Origin: Ostrinia nubilalis
Taxonomy: Eukaryota > Arthropoda > Insecta > Lepidoptera > Crambidae
Direction: 5' to 3'
Assembly (NCBI RefSeq): GCF_963855985.1
Contig: NC_087093.1
Coordinates: 16,011,001-16,075,000 of the forward strand
DNA length: 64,000 nucleotides
The stretch's first letter is position 1. Every line of letters begins with the position of its first letter. A program made the position numbers and the translations under genes. The notes under the pieces were generated by a model, which was not told the origin of the DNA, searched no databases, and was given only the letters and a program-made list of their open reading frames with translations. This document shows, piece by piece, positions 10,058 through 21,080 of the stretch.

Positions 10058-11151
10058 GTAAATTGTATGGCATGCTAGAGAATTTTCGAAAAAATTTCGG
10101 AAATCTTTGAATGCAGTTCTATTTCTTTTCAAAAATAAAGGAATGTTTTCTTTGAGTAGAATTTTCTATCTACATTATTAAGAGTACTTTTCCTCCAGGT
10201 GGCAATTCCACCCTGTATACGCCAGTAGAATTAGATTTTAAATCGGAAATAATTCCCACAAAAGATTTTATGGTCATTCCACCGGCCAAGAAAATCACGT
10301 GTCCGGGGCCAAAAAGTACCCGAATATCATAATATTTTAGTAACAAATATTTTTATCTAATAGTATAACTTTGGTTCTTGTTGTTAAACCACAGAGATAG
10401 TTAATAATAGTTAATTAAGTAATTTAAAAAAAATCGTAAGTCGTCAAAAATTGATTACCACGACGTGTCCGCGCTCCCGATTTCAGAACAAATTTGCTCG
10501 TATAAATTAATCCGATATTATTACCGCTTTCAATGCTTATGTAATCGATTACTGATTAAATAAACATTGATAAATTAAATACGATATAACTATAACACTA
10601 AAAGGTTTTGTAAAATAACTATTTGAAGTTGTGTCCGGGCGTTAACCGTGATTACCCCGACACGTCGCTAATGTGCGCCTACGTCCCTAGCTACGCAATT
10701 TAGAAACGAGCTCTATCCTCCCCCGTGAACCTTTAGTGGTGGCCTGCGTGCCGAGGTGATCGGTAATGCAACTCGTCGCAGGATTTCGGAGTTATCGAGA
10801 TAAGAATATGATTACCCCGACCTTGGTTCAGTGCACGATTGATTTACTCTATCCTGTTTTTTTAGGTTTCTTCACATGGAAAGTTCTTGAGAATGTACAG
10901 GAATAATGGTCCATGTAACAGCATTTTTGTGTATTAAAACATATGGGATTCAACTTACAGATTGGGCAGGGCTCAGGATAAACCTTAATTTTTTGACTAC
11001 CCCGACCTTGATTACCCCGACTTTTGTCACCGAGTAATCAATAATACTGTAATTTTACTAATGAATGATTAACTAAATAACGTTTAATAAGCAAAATTAC
11101 CCTTTACTAAAATGAAATCCTATCTCCTATTAATACATAATATTATCCCTC

Positions 11152-11945
11152 AAAATTGGCAAGACCCCTGAACTCGACCTTATCACCGCTGAAATGCTGT
11201 AAGCCGATGTAAACTCCGTCGTTTACGTCCTGATACCTGTCTTTGAAAACATCTGGATGGAAGAGGAAGTCCCAGACGACTGGCATAAGGGGCTTCTAAT
11301 TATTGTGCCGAAAAAAGGGTAAAGCAAGGGTATCAGTACCGGAAGACCCAAGAGATGCGATCTGGAGTGAGGAATTGCACACCGTTGGTGCAGAGGATGT
11401 CCAACGAGTCCACAATTTCACTTACCTCGGGAGCATCGTTTCAGAGCCTGGAGGTACCGAAGAGGACATCACTTCGCGCATTGCCAAGGCCAGAGCTACC
11501 TTCGCAAAACTTCGAGCCGTATGGCAGTCACGGAAATTGACCCAAGCAAGATCAAAATATTCGGGTCCAACGTCAAACCAGTTCTGCTCTATGAGCGGGC
11601 GTGAAACGTGGAAGGTCACTAAGGTTATCTCACACCAGCTGCAGATCTTCTTCAGCTGCTGTCTTCGCCGAATTCTCCAAAATCTTCAAACGACGAACTT
11701 TTGGAACGCTGCCACGAAATACCGATCGTTCAGCAGAATAAACGCTGCAAGTGAAACTGGATCGGCCACACTCTCCGAAGGGACCCCGATCACATCCCCA
11801 AGCAGGCTTTAGATTGGAACCCCCAGGGAAAATGCAAACGTGGTCGCGCCAAAAAAACATAGCGGCGCACTGTTAAGACTTGGAGCGAGATCAAACGCGA
11901 AGCTCAAGACCGAATGCGATGGAGGACTGTTGTGGACGCCTTCTG
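11152..11945 (+). pseudogene. Internally deleted RTE-like LINE reverse transcriptase
   Basis: 11152-11325 encodes an N-terminal RT piece (LDLITAEML, then WMEEEVPDDWHKGLL and VPKKG) with an in-frame stop. From 11360 the reading jumps to the C-terminal part: FTYLGSIVSEPGGTEEDI, KARATFAKLR, ETWKVTK, then after frame changes GHTLRRD-like sequence, DWNPQGK, and a final AQDRMRWRTVVDAFCP. The central catalytic core is absent, so the copy was deleted internally and then decayed. It lies inside the GATTACCCCGAC element. Confidence 0.75.
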
Positions 11946-11989
11946 TCCCATATAGGAGACATAGGACATTGAGTCACTAATATTATATG

Positions 11990-12110
11990 TATAATGTATA
12001 TGTATGTTTTTTACTCTTTTACGCAACAACTACTTAACAGATTTTGTTGAAACTTTACAATATTGTCGTTTATACATCAAAATAACAAATGGCTAGTTAT
12101 AATAACATTT
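11990..12110. repeat. Interspersed repeat shared with 36430-36560
   Basis: TTTTACGCAACAACTACTTAACAG and the following bases (…TTTTGTTGAAACTTTACA) match 36455-36510 closely. No coding frame is seen. Confidence 0.6.
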
Positions 12111-13637
12111 ATTTTACCATAACTTAAAAAAAAACCTTATTAAATAAAATATTTTGTTTTATTTTTGATTACTCTGACTCCCAACTTTGATTACCCCGAC
12201 CATGAAAATTTTGATGTCGCATAACTTTTTATTCCTGCTTGCTACAGATGGGCCAATATAAAAAATATGCTCGTAATAATGTCTATTTTGAAATGTTTTA
12301 CCTAAACTTACTCTAAATTCAAAAATAAAAAAGGTCGGGGTAATCAACAAAATAATCCAGATCCGGAGAATGACCGTTTATTGCTTTAATGGCTTCATTG
12401 GTTGCCCATTAAGACTCTCCTAGGTTTTCGACTTCGACGGAAGGGCATTTAATCCTGCATTAAATAAGACCATTAATATGTTTTGGACAAACCGTTCTCG
12501 TGCAAATGTTCGGCAAAGTAGAAAATATGTGTATAATTAATGACCCTCTCCACGTCCAATAGCTCGTCACCCGTAGGCTCCCAAGTCTTGTAAAGGGTCG
12601 CCTTAACCAGCGTATCCCTGTCAAGGCTCACGAGTTGGATTCGCTTATCCTTGTTCGTCTCAGCCGTTCCGCGGTTGCTGCACCTCTTCCTGGCACTCTC
12701 CTGAACGACTCTGTGTTACCTAATGTGGCTGCCCCTCTTCCTTGTACCCTCCTGTACGATTGCATTGCTTAGCCATATGCCTGGTCCAAGGTTCGACGCC
12801 ACAAAATCAACGTCGTACGCGTCAAAATAGTTTAAATACTATTTTCCATGCTTGCAACATTTTTCTTTACTGTTTCGCCTCTATTAGTCGTAGAGTGATT
12901 GTATATATCCTATAGCCTTCCTCAATTAATGAGCTATTCAACACAAAAATAATTATTTCAATCAAACTAGTAATTCTTGAGATTAGCGCGTTCAAACAAA
13001 CAAACAAAAAACTCTTCAGCGTTTTAATAATATGAACTTGTTGTTGTTGATTTTTGACGTCGAACCTTAGGCTAGGCAACGCAGTTGTGCAGGAGGATGC
13101 AAGGAAGAGGGGCAGCCACAGTAGGTAACACAGAGTCGTTCAGGTGAGTGCCAGGAAGAGGTGCAGCAACCGCAGTTAAGGAACGGCTGGGACGAACAAG
13201 GATAGGCGCATCCAGTTCGTAAGCCTTGATAGGGTTACACTGGTTGAGGCGCTCCTTTTCAAGACTTGGAAGCCTGCGGGTAACAAGCCATTGGACGTGG
13301 AGAGGGTCATTAATTATACACATATTTTCTACTTTGCCGAACATTTGCACGAGAACGGTTTGTTCAAAACATATGAATTTGGTCTTATTTAATGCAGGAT
13401 TAAATGCCCTTCAACCGTCAGGAAGACCACTTTTTGATAGGGTAAGTCCTTTACGCGGTATAACCGGAAAACCGAAAAAGCGCCCCTTTCGGGGGCCCCC
13501 ACCACTTAAGCACAACTCCGTCGAAGTCGAAAACCTAGGAGTGTCTTTATGGGCAACTAATGAAGCCATTAAAGCACTAAAGTCTTTTGTAGGAATTATT
13601 TCCGACTTAATTCATTTTTGTTTTTAATTCTACTGGC

Positions 13638-14851
13638 CTATTAGCAAGGCAAGCGCTTAAAGAAGGCCAACGCGGAAGCAAAAGTACGAGGGAAACATCA
13701 GTGCTTGAGCTTAAGCATTTTGGGTTTTCAGTTTCTTTTACGAAACCCTATTAGACAGTGATTGTGAACATTTTTACTTAGATTTTTTTTTTGCTGGCTT
13801 GTTTTGAGTTTGCACATTTGCATAGTAACGGTTGGGACCTTTTAAACCCGCGCGTTCGCGGGGGCGAGTGGCGCCTTAATTACATTTTTCAAATATCCCA
13901 CAAGTGAGATTTTACAAGTTGGTCCAAGAACATGTCATACTGTAGCATCGTATCGTACAACGCAACTCCGTGCAAGTTTTTCCCTCGATTCGATAAAATT
14001 TGACGTAAAAAATCAAAAAACATTAACTATTCACATCCATAATCATAATAATTTTCAAAACACATAAATACTTAGTCTACTAGTCAGGCATGATTCATGC
14101 ATCGTAATATTAACTTACCATCAGGTGAGATCGCGGCCAAATGTTTAACTATTCATTTAAAAATATGTTTTTATTTACTCATAAACCTTTCTTTAATTAA
14201 TTTCAAAATCATCTCGTACTTTTAAACTTAAAATATTAAAAATCAATGAAAAATCAAAATAATACCCAAAGAAAATGTTGGCAACCTCATTAGTGGGCGT
14301 CTGGCTCGGGAACACCACCCCCCGCCCCATCTAACGGCTAACTCGTGCGCAGCGCTGCGCGCCTGGTACACAATGGGCCGAAATATTATTACTTATTCCG
14401 GACCAACAATATTTTTTTATTCACAAATAATTTTAAACATGCCTTTTGTATGTTAAACTTGTGGTGGTACAAATACTCTTAAGATTGTGTATGTAATTCT
14501 AATTCAGCAAACTCTTACTGTAAACGTAAACTTATTACAAAGGTAATGCTAGAACATAATCACGGGATGATATTAACTAAACAAGGCGGCTGAATAAAGA
14601 TATGGGAGAAATACTAAGTAGGTGCGCGTTATTGACACTGATATCAGAACGCCTAAACATTGAGGCTGAAGCAGTTTATTTTTAATCGTTTATGTATTTC
14701 AGTTATTAAAAGTCGCAAATTGGTGAACTCTATCTACCCTTAATCATGTTTGTACAAAAATTTTTAAATACTTTAGGTAGGTTATGATTTAACCTTAGGT
14801 AGGCATGTCAGATACGTATGTACCTACTGATTATTGTATAGATGACCCACG
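13638..14851. other. Gene-free stretch
   Basis: I see no gene, RNA or clear element here. There is a short GC-rich run at about 13845-13880 (CCCGCGCGTTCGCGGG hairpin) and another at about 14290-14370. Confidence 0.5.
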
Positions 14852-14993
14852 CTGAACTGTCCCACCAAACTCGATGACAGGGGGGCGCTACCATCGTTCA
14901 ACTATATGGTTTCCAACATGGCAAAAATCGGAACCAGCGATCCGGTATAGACGGTAGCGCCCCACTGTCAATGTCATGCATAGGACAGTTCAG
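14852..14993. mobile_element. Short inverted-repeat element (MITE-like)
   Basis: CTGAACTGTCC at the left end pairs with GGACAGTTCAG at the right end, and internally GACAGGGGGGCGCTACC pairs with GGTAGCGCCCCACTGTC. The length is about 142 bp. A solitary related piece (TGACAGGAGGGCGCTAC) is at about 35670. No coding frame. Confidence 0.65.
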
Positions 14994-15477
14994 TATTTTG
15001 GAACTATACCTACCTGCTTTATGAATTACTTTTTTAATTTTATTAGTTATTCATAAATTGTGATAACGGCATCTATCATCATTCAACAAATATGACTCAT
15101 TTGTCTCACAACTGAATTGGGGATTTCAGCGATAATATTTTTGATATGGATTTATGAATCATCAATCGCTTTCTACTTGTATTTAGCTTATCTGGCATAA
15201 AATTGCATTATGTTTGGTGTGTGGTTCCTTTAGTCCTTTAGTGGAGACTAAACTACCTGATCATGACGATTATGATGATGTAGCATTGTAGTTCTCAAAT
15301 GGATGACCAGATTTTGACGTGAGAATTTTATTTGAAGATGATTCGAGGGAAAGTGGATGTTTATTTTATACGGAACACTAAGACCTTTTAGTTTATCTGA
15401 CTTATCCAAATTTTTATATCATTCAAATTTCAAGAGAATATATCTGGCAATACACGTTACATTAAAATAATTATCTA

Positions 15478-15645
15478 TACTTAAAATAAATCTGTAGAGA
15501 GGTCAATCCTGTACACGAAATATATTTTCAAAATAACTATCAGGGGGTGATTAGTGATCGATACTGATGCCAAAAATCTAAACCGCGTAAGATAGATGAA
15601 GGGGGTAAACGGGATCCACGCGTACGAAGTCGCGAGCGGCCGCTA
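15478..15645 (-). repeat. ACTAGCGGCCGC interspersed repeat
   Basis: On the minus strand this begins CTAGCGGCCGCTCGCGACTTCG and contains ATCAGTATCGATCACTAATC. It matches parts of 42347-42960 and 50751-50900. It is non-coding and its class is not assigned. It ends just before the gypsy target site. Confidence 0.7.
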
Positions 15646-15688
15646 GTTCACAAATAAATTGAAAACACTTTTTGTTACCGGTTACGTG

Positions 15689-16066
15689 TGTCGTGATTCG
15701 AGCATTTATTTATTGTATTTTAAATATTTTTCTTAATATTTGTGTCATTTAAAATTAAATAGTTTCTAAGTTTAGTAAAATAAGGACAATGTTTTGACTT
15801 ACATTCTCAAACGGGGAGTGGAAGTGACGTAACAGAAGTAAAGGTGGGGAAATAACAGCGGAGGCGGTCGAGCGCCTGCGCTGGTAGGCCAGTGGCTCGT
15901 CGACTATCGAACTAAGCGGACACTAAGAGGTCCCTATACCCGTGTAATTAATATCGAATTAATTAGTCATCATTGTACATTAGTGTGATAATTGTATATA
16001 AATATAGTAACTAAGTTAAATTGAAATAAACGCTATATTGGAGACTAGAGTTCTATTATTTATAAA
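15689..16066 (+). repeat. Gypsy-1 5' LTR
   Basis: Starts TGTCGTGATTCGAGC and ends TTATTTATAAA. It is the same length as the 3' LTR with one visible difference (G in AATAAGGAC against A). It contains AATAAA-type sequence at about 16024. The end does not follow the usual CA rule, but the flanking ACGTG duplication supports this boundary. I could not assign a primer-binding tRNA from the bases that follow. Confidence 0.9.
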
Positions 16067-16193
16067 AACTCGGAAGCGGGAGTGTGATCCAGACAGCTCA
16101 CAGACGAAGGTATGTAAAATAAATTTTTAACTAAATTATTCTATTGGTACAAATTTTAATGATTTTGATAGTTAGTTATTTAAGCATATTTAT

Positions 16194-17230
16194 GAATCTT
16201 GTGTGCTGTATTGCGTCTCGTATATGGTCGGGGCTATTCTCCGGCGGAACGGACATAATACGAAGCACATTTGTATTCAAACTATTATGTTCGTATATGA
16301 TGGGGCCTACCCTCTGACGATACTTACATAATGAAGCTCGTGTCTAAATAAATATGTGTATGTTCGAATCTTGTGTGCTGTATTGCGTCTCGTATATGGT
16401 CGGGGCTATTCTCCGGCGGAACGGACATAATACGAAGCACATTTGTATTCAAACTATTATGTTCGTATATGATGGGGCCTACCCTCTGACGATACTTACA
16501 TAATGAAGCTCGTGTCTAAATAAATATGTGTATGTTCGAATCTTGTGTGCTGTATTGCGTCTCGTATATGGTCGGGGCTATTCTCCGGCGGAACGGACAT
16601 AATACGAAGCACATTTGTATTCAAATTATTATGTTTGTATGTGATGGGGCTACCCTCTGATGATACTAATATAATAAAGTATGTGCCTATATAAAAAAAA
16701 TACTGAAGTGCATGTTCGAATCTTGTGTGTTGTATTGCGTCTCGTATATGGTCGGGGCTATTCTCCGGCGGAACGGACATAATACGAAGCACATTTGTAT
16801 TCAAACTATTATGTTCGTATATGATGGGGCCTACCCTCTGACGATACTTACATATTGAAGCTCGTGTCTAATAAATATGTGTATGTTCGAATCTTGTGTG
16901 CTGTATTGCGTCTCGTATATGGTCGGGGATATTCTCCGGCGGAACGGACATAATACGAAGCACATTTATATTCAAACTATTATGTTCGTATATGATGGGG
17001 CCTACCCTCTGACGATACTTACATAATGAAGCTCGTGTCTTAATAAATATATGTATGTTCGAATCTTGTGTGCTGTATTGCGTCTCGTATATGGTCGGGG
17101 CTATTCTCCGGCGGAACGGACATAATACGAAGCACATTTGTATTCAAACTATTATGTTCGTATATGATGGGGCTACCCTCTGATAATACTAACATAATCA
17201 AGAGCGTCATATTATGTATGTAAAATGTTT
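16194..17230 (+). repeat. Tandem array of about 172-bp units in Gypsy-1 leader
   Basis: Six units start at 16194, 16366, 16538, 16718, 16889 and 17061 (each with GAATCTTGTGTG), giving spacings of 172, 172, 180, 171 and 172. Each contains TCTCCGGCGGAACGG and ATGATGGGGC. The array lies between the 5' LTR and the gag start. The minus-strand frames across it are a by-product of the repetition. Confidence 0.92.
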
Positions 17231-17235
17231 GATAC

Positions 17236-17482
17236 TGTACCGATGGGCCAAGTGTGTCCATTGATTTTTATGTTAGCGGCCAGGTGTGCCGAAGACCCAA
17301 GTGTGTCCTTGATTTTATGTTAGCGGCCAGGTGTGCCGATGGGCCAAGTGTGTCCTTGATTTTTATGTTAGCGGCCAGGTGTGCCGAAGGGCCAAGTGTG
17401 TCCTTGATTTTTATGTTAGCGGCCAGGTGTGCCGAAGGGCCAAGTGTGTCCTTGATTTTTGTTAGCGGCCAGGTGTACTGAT
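17236..17482 (+). repeat. Tandem array of about 48-bp units in Gypsy-1 leader
   Basis: Five units, marked by GCGGCCAGGTGT at 17276, 17323, 17371, 17419 and 17465 (spacing 46-48), each with CCAAGTGTGTCC. It directly follows the 172-bp array and ends about 145 bases before the gag start codon. Frames on both strands are open only because of the period. Confidence 0.92.
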
Positions 17483-17626
17483 GGACCATAATTTGTATTT
17501 GTTTCAATTTTTAACTTTATAAATAGCTCCATTTAAATCTTTTTAATTTAATTTGTGTAGTAACTACCCAAAAAGGGGGTGTTATTAAGCGGAGTTCTAA
17601 TATATTTATGTTTTGTTTTGGAGACC

Positions 17627-20593
17627 ATGGAGGAGAGCCGAGAGAGACGGAAGCGGAAGCGACCTCCGTGGCCGTCTACTTCAACCAAACGTCGGCGCCT
17701 CACGTCGGGGCAAGAATCGTCCACGTCTGGGTGGATTATTGAAGAGGTCAGTCCAATTAGTATCATTGCGCCTACTCCCACCATAATGCCAGAACCTTCC
17801 GGCGATCAAACATCGGGGATTACCAATGCGGATTTCTTGAACCTTCTTACATCATTACAGAAAGAGAAAGCGAAACCAAATCAATTTAATAATCAGTTAA
17901 ACAATGTTGTGCCCGAGTTCGATCCTCACAATAAGACCCAGAGTATTGATAGCTGGTTAACAAAAGTGAACGAGTGTAGTAATATTTACGAATGGAACGA
18001 GAAGCAGACCATACATTTTGCTATTCAGAAGTTAACTGGCCTTGCAAAAAGGTGGTTTGAAGCATTACCAACTGTCATATTTACTTGGAACGAGTGGCAA
18101 ACCAAATTAAGGAAAGCTTTTCCCAATGAACAAAATTATGGTCAGCTTCTCGAAGAAATGCTTGCTCGTACCACACGTAGGAATGAAAAATTATGCGACT
18201 ATTTCTATGACAAGCTGTCCTTGTTAAATAGATGTAAAATTCAAGGTAAAAATGCTGTTGACTGTGTTCTACACGGTATTTTAGATAAATCTATTAGGAA
18301 TAGTGCACAAGCCTTAAATTGTGAGGAACCAGAAGACTTATTGAATTTTCTCAGTTCTCAAAAATATGTAGATATGTCATTTATCAAAAAGCCCGACCAA
18401 CCTATAGGACCTCGCTCTGCGCATAATTCCTCGGCTTCAAGCGAAGTGACATGTTTTAATTGTCGGACGAAAGGTCACACTTTCTATAAATGCCCAAAAC
18501 CTCTTGTTAAATGCCAAAAATGCAGACGAGTTGGCCATGATAATGCGAATTGCAAGTTAGAGCTATTTAATTTTCGTACAGAAGCCAAAGTAGAACGTAA
18601 TACGTTACTTATCTCTTCCGGTAATGTCAATGACAAATTCTTTAAAAAGGCGACAATTTCGAACCAAGACTTTGTTGCCTACATTGATTTCGGCAGCGAA
18701 TGTAGTCTTATGCGAGATTCAGATGCTCAAAAATTAAATTTATGTAAGAGTTTCGCCGATCTTCCCGTACTTAAGGGATTTGGTAACTCTGTCGTTATTC
18801 CTGACTATAAGTCTTTACTAATAGTTAAAATCGATGAAGTTGAATCACCAATCGAAGTTTTGGTAGTCAAAGACGAGTTTTTGCAAGCTCCATTGCTTAT
18901 TGGACAGGATTTCACCGAGCAACCCTGTGTGACGGTTATGAAAAACAGTAACACGTTACTTTTCTACAAAAGCTCAGACTCGGACACTTTAGAAGGAGAA
19001 CAAACTCTTAAATTAATGGTTTTGGCTCCCACTGAATTGAACAGGTTAGATTTAGTCGAAGTTTACTCCGATGATGATTCCTTTAACGGCGATGTTTTTG
19101 TTGATGGGTATAGTTGTGGCGAAGTAGGCAGGGAGTATCATTTGCACCAAGGTGTATATACTGTAGCAAATGGGAGGTGTCATGTAGTTGTCAGTAACTT
19201 GGCCAACGCTCCTTTTTTTTTAAACCCCGTGACAGTTTTAGCTAGAGCAAGGTCTTTTGTTACTAAAGAAGTTAAACAAGTCAATCGAATTGTTAAAGAC
19301 ATTTCATCTCTTGAACCCTTGCAGAGATCCGAAATCAAGGTAGGCAGCCAGTTAGACGAGAAGTCTGTAGATAGGTTGTATGATTTGTTACAGTCATATC
19401 GAGACAGTTTTGCTTTGAGTTTAGGAGAAATTGGGTGTGCTAAGGACGTGAAAATGTCTATTGAATTATCAGATGACCGACCTGTAGTGTATCGTCCGTA
19501 TAGACTTTCTTATTCGGAAAGAGAGCATGTCCGCTCTTTAATAGAGGAGTTGGTAGAAAACGACATCATTCAGGAGTCTTGTATTGAGTGTGCTTATAAC
19601 AAAGACAGTATCAATAATAAGAAATCAGGATTTTTGCATCCCATTGATAAAGCAAATATTCCATTTCATACAATCCACATTGACCATCTGGGGCCCTTTG
19701 TAAGAAGTAGAAATGGCAATGCTTACATTCTCACAGTTGTTGATGGATTTACCAAATACTTGTTTGTAAAGCCAGTAAAGAACACAAAAACTAAGAGTAC
19801 CATAAAAGTTCTTGAACAGATATTTTATGACTTTGGTCTACCGTCTCGGATTATCTCAGACCGTGGAACTTCTTTCACTTCCAGTGCTTTTAAAAAATTT
19901 TGTGATCTTTACGGTATTAAACACATTTTAAATGCTGTTGCGTGCCCAAGAGCAAATGGGCAAGCAGAGTGTTATAATCAGACTATTCTAAATGCATTAT
20001 CTAAATACAATTTAGGCGAGGATGAATGTAACTGGGATATGAGTTTAGGAAAAATACAGTGGGGCATAAATAATACCATTAATTCTTCCACCCAAAAGAC
20101 TGCATCAGAAGCTCTTTTCGGGACAAAACTTCGTGACGCACTTTCTAATAAACTTGATATCGGCAAAGATAATTCCGGTGTTAATTTTCAAAACATAAGG
20201 GAGAAAATTGATGCAAATATCAAAAGCAGTCAAAATAAACAAAAACGTTATTATGATAACGGTAGAGCTCCTGCTGCAGTCTTCAATGAGGGGGATCTTG
20301 TTAAGATTACTAGAACCAATTATTATAATAAGGGCAATAGTTCCAAGTTACTGTCAAAATTCATAGGTCCATTTAAGATTGTTAAAGTACTCGGCAACGA
20401 TAGATATCAGATATCAGATATTCCTGGTTTTAGCAAAAATAGAAGAAAATTTGAAAGCGTTGTCGCAGCGGACAGAATCAGACCATGGGTTAACATTAAC
20501 CCACGAGAGTCTGAAAAATCATCAGATAGTTCTAGTTCTTATGATAGTGAGGATGATTGCCCTCTGTCCGAACTGCGACAATGCAAAGATTGA
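17627..20593 (+). CDS. Gypsy-1 Gag-protease-integrase polyprotein with RT/RNase H missing
   Basis: The start is chosen at the ATG at 17627, which lies in a strong ACCATGG context; the open frame extends 48 bases further upstream only through a GTG. In order: a basic N-terminus, a retrotransposon Gag core, two CCHC knuckles (CFNCRTKGH and CQKCRRVGH), a protease-like region with DFG in place of DSG/DTG, then RT begins (RPYRLSYSERE, IIQES). At about 19580 it jumps in frame straight to the integrase zinc motif's last cysteines (CIEC). The rest of integrase follows with DDE residues (IDHLG, SDRGTSF, NGQAE; spacing 58 and 35) and a C-terminal GPF-type module. The RT catalytic palm, RNase H and integrase HH pair are missing, so it cannot replicate alone. 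Confidence 0.88.
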   Translation: MEESRERRKRKRPPWPSTSTKRRRLTSGQESSTSGWIIEEVSPISIIAPTPTIMPEPSGDQTSGITNADFLNLLTSLQKEKAKPNQFNNQLNNVVPEFDPHNKTQSIDSWLTKVNECSNIYEWNEKQTIHFAIQKLTGLAKRWFEALPTVIFTWNEWQTKLRKAFPNEQNYGQLLEEMLARTTRRNEKLCDYFYDKLSLLNRCKIQGKNAVDCVLHGILDKSIRNSAQALNCEEPEDLLNFLSSQKYVDMSFIKKPDQPIGPRSAHNSSASSEVTCFNCRTKGHTFYKCPKPLVKCQKCRRVGHDNANCKLELFNFRTEAKVERNTLLISSGNVNDKFFKKATISNQDFVAYIDFGSECSLMRDSDAQKLNLCKSFADLPVLKGFGNSVVIPDYKSLLIVKIDEVESPIEVLVVKDEFLQAPLLIGQDFTEQPCVTVMKNSNTLLFYKSSDSDTLEGEQTLKLMVLAPTELNRLDLVEVYSDDDSFNGDVFVDGYSCGEVGREYHLHQGVYTVANGRCHVVVSNLANAPFFLNPVTVLARARSFVTKEVKQVNRIVKDISSLEPLQRSEIKVGSQLDEKSVDRLYDLLQSYRDSFALSLGEIGCAKDVKMSIELSDDRPVVYRPYRLSYSEREHVRSLIEELVENDIIQESCIECAYNKDSINNKKSGFLHPIDKANIPFHTIHIDHLGPFVRSRNGNAYILTVVDGFTKYLFVKPVKNTKTKSTIKVLEQIFYDFGLPSRIISDRGTSFTSSAFKKFCDLYGIKHILNAVACPRANGQAECYNQTILNALSKYNLGEDECNWDMSLGKIQWGINNTINSSTQKTASEALFGTKLRDALSNKLDIGKDNSGVNFQNIREKIDANIKSSQNKQKRYYDNGRAPAAVFNEGDLVKITRTNYYNKGNSSKLLSKFIGPFKIVKVLGNDRYQISDIPGFSKNRRKFESVVAADRIRPWVNINPRESEKSSDSSSSYDSEDDCPLSELRQCKD

Positions 20594-20603
20594 TTCATTA
20601 ATT

Positions 20604-20782
20604 TATGAACTACTAGATAAGTACCTAGGTTAAGTCTCCAAATGTCGTGATTTTACTTTTGTTTTTTTTTTAAATATGAAAACAAATATTGTAATATTAT
20701 ACATTAAATAATAATTATAAATAGTACATGTATAATTAAAAATAATAAATATAATTGTTAAAATAATAAGTGTATATTATAA
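20604..20782 (+). repeat. Gypsy-1 3' region, repeat unit 1
   Basis: The unit starts GAACTACTAGATAAGTACCT, contains AATGTCGTGATTTTAC and continues into AT-rich sequence. It recurs as a truncated unit (about 21094-21163) and as a third unit (about 21164-21240, continuing at 26769-26868 beyond the nested element). TGTCGTGATT is also the first ten bases of the LTR. Confidence 0.8.
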
Positions 20783-21080
20783 TAATAATAATAATAATAA
20801 TATAATAAATCTTTGGACAATTTCACACAGCGCCAGCTAGCCCCAAAGTAAGCAACTTAATGCTTGTGTTATGGGTGCTAGCTTAACGGATATACTACTT
20901 ATACATATACTTTTTTTTTTTTTTTTTTTTTTTAAATACATAAATATTATACATAGTCACACCCAGACCCGTCACAGAAATTAAAATTCATCATTTCAAT
21001 TTCTGCCCGGCCGGGAATCGAACCCGGGACCTCTCGGCATAGTAGTCCGTTCTGAACCACTACACCAAACGGCCGACCTA
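20783..21080 (-). mobile_element. tRNA-derived SINE in Gypsy-1
   Basis: Minus-strand SINE with a tRNA-like head at about 21000-21078 (B box GGGTTCGATTCCC, A box TTTGGTGTAGTGG) and an ATT-rich tail at the left end. It is bounded by the 10-bp duplication TATATTATAA (20773-20782 and 21081-21090), the mark of LINE-assisted insertion. Same family as 2068-2335. Confidence 0.9.

Larger units (their letters stand above)
3137..10215. mobile_element. CAGGGTG inverted-repeat element, split by LINEs
   Basis: The first ~145 bases (from CAGGGTGGAATT) and the last ~145 (to AATTCCACCCTG) are inverted copies, flanked on both sides by TATA (3133-3136 and 10216-10219). Almost all of the interior is later insertions: two LINEs and a SINE fragment. 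3300-3672 contains no coding frame. The arms show this was a short non-autonomous DNA element before the LINEs landed in it. Related ends and TATA flanks recur at 33812-34077 and 58415-60028. Confidence 0.75.
10271..12373. mobile_element. 2.1-kb element with repeated GATTACCCCGAC motifs
   Basis: This segment interrupts the left arm of FB2. Its edges are short imperfect inverted repeats (GGTCATTCCACCGG and CCGGAGAATGACC), with TTTAT-like flanks on both sides. The 12-mer GATTACCCCGAC occurs at 10650, 10810, 11010 and 12189, reverse-complemented at 12334, with variants at 10453, 10995 and 12167. Apart from a dead LINE fragment (11152-11945) and an interspersed repeat (about 11990-12100) it has no coding frame. 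I do not recognise the family. Confidence 0.6.
10221..13637. mobile_element. Foldback element FB2 (interrupted palindrome)
   Basis: The right arm (about 13040-13637) is the reverse complement of 12374-12830 plus 10221-10270. The ends are GCCAGTAGAATTA and TAATTCTACTGGC. The left arm is broken between 10270 and 12374 by a separate element. The arms contain no recognisable gene; the frames at 13072-13350 (-) and 13226-13627 (+) overlap each other and are not conserved between arms. A stretch at about 13437-13510 is present only in the right arm. The loop is about 12830-13040. Confidence 0.8.

Noticed and set aside
16496..17261. Several minus-strand frames of 73-102 residues with repeated sequence
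   Set aside because: They read through the 172-bp tandem units; the repeated peptide only reflects the DNA repeat.
17254..17507. Open frames on both strands across the 48-bp array
   Set aside because: The period is divisible by three in most units, so frames stay open by chance.
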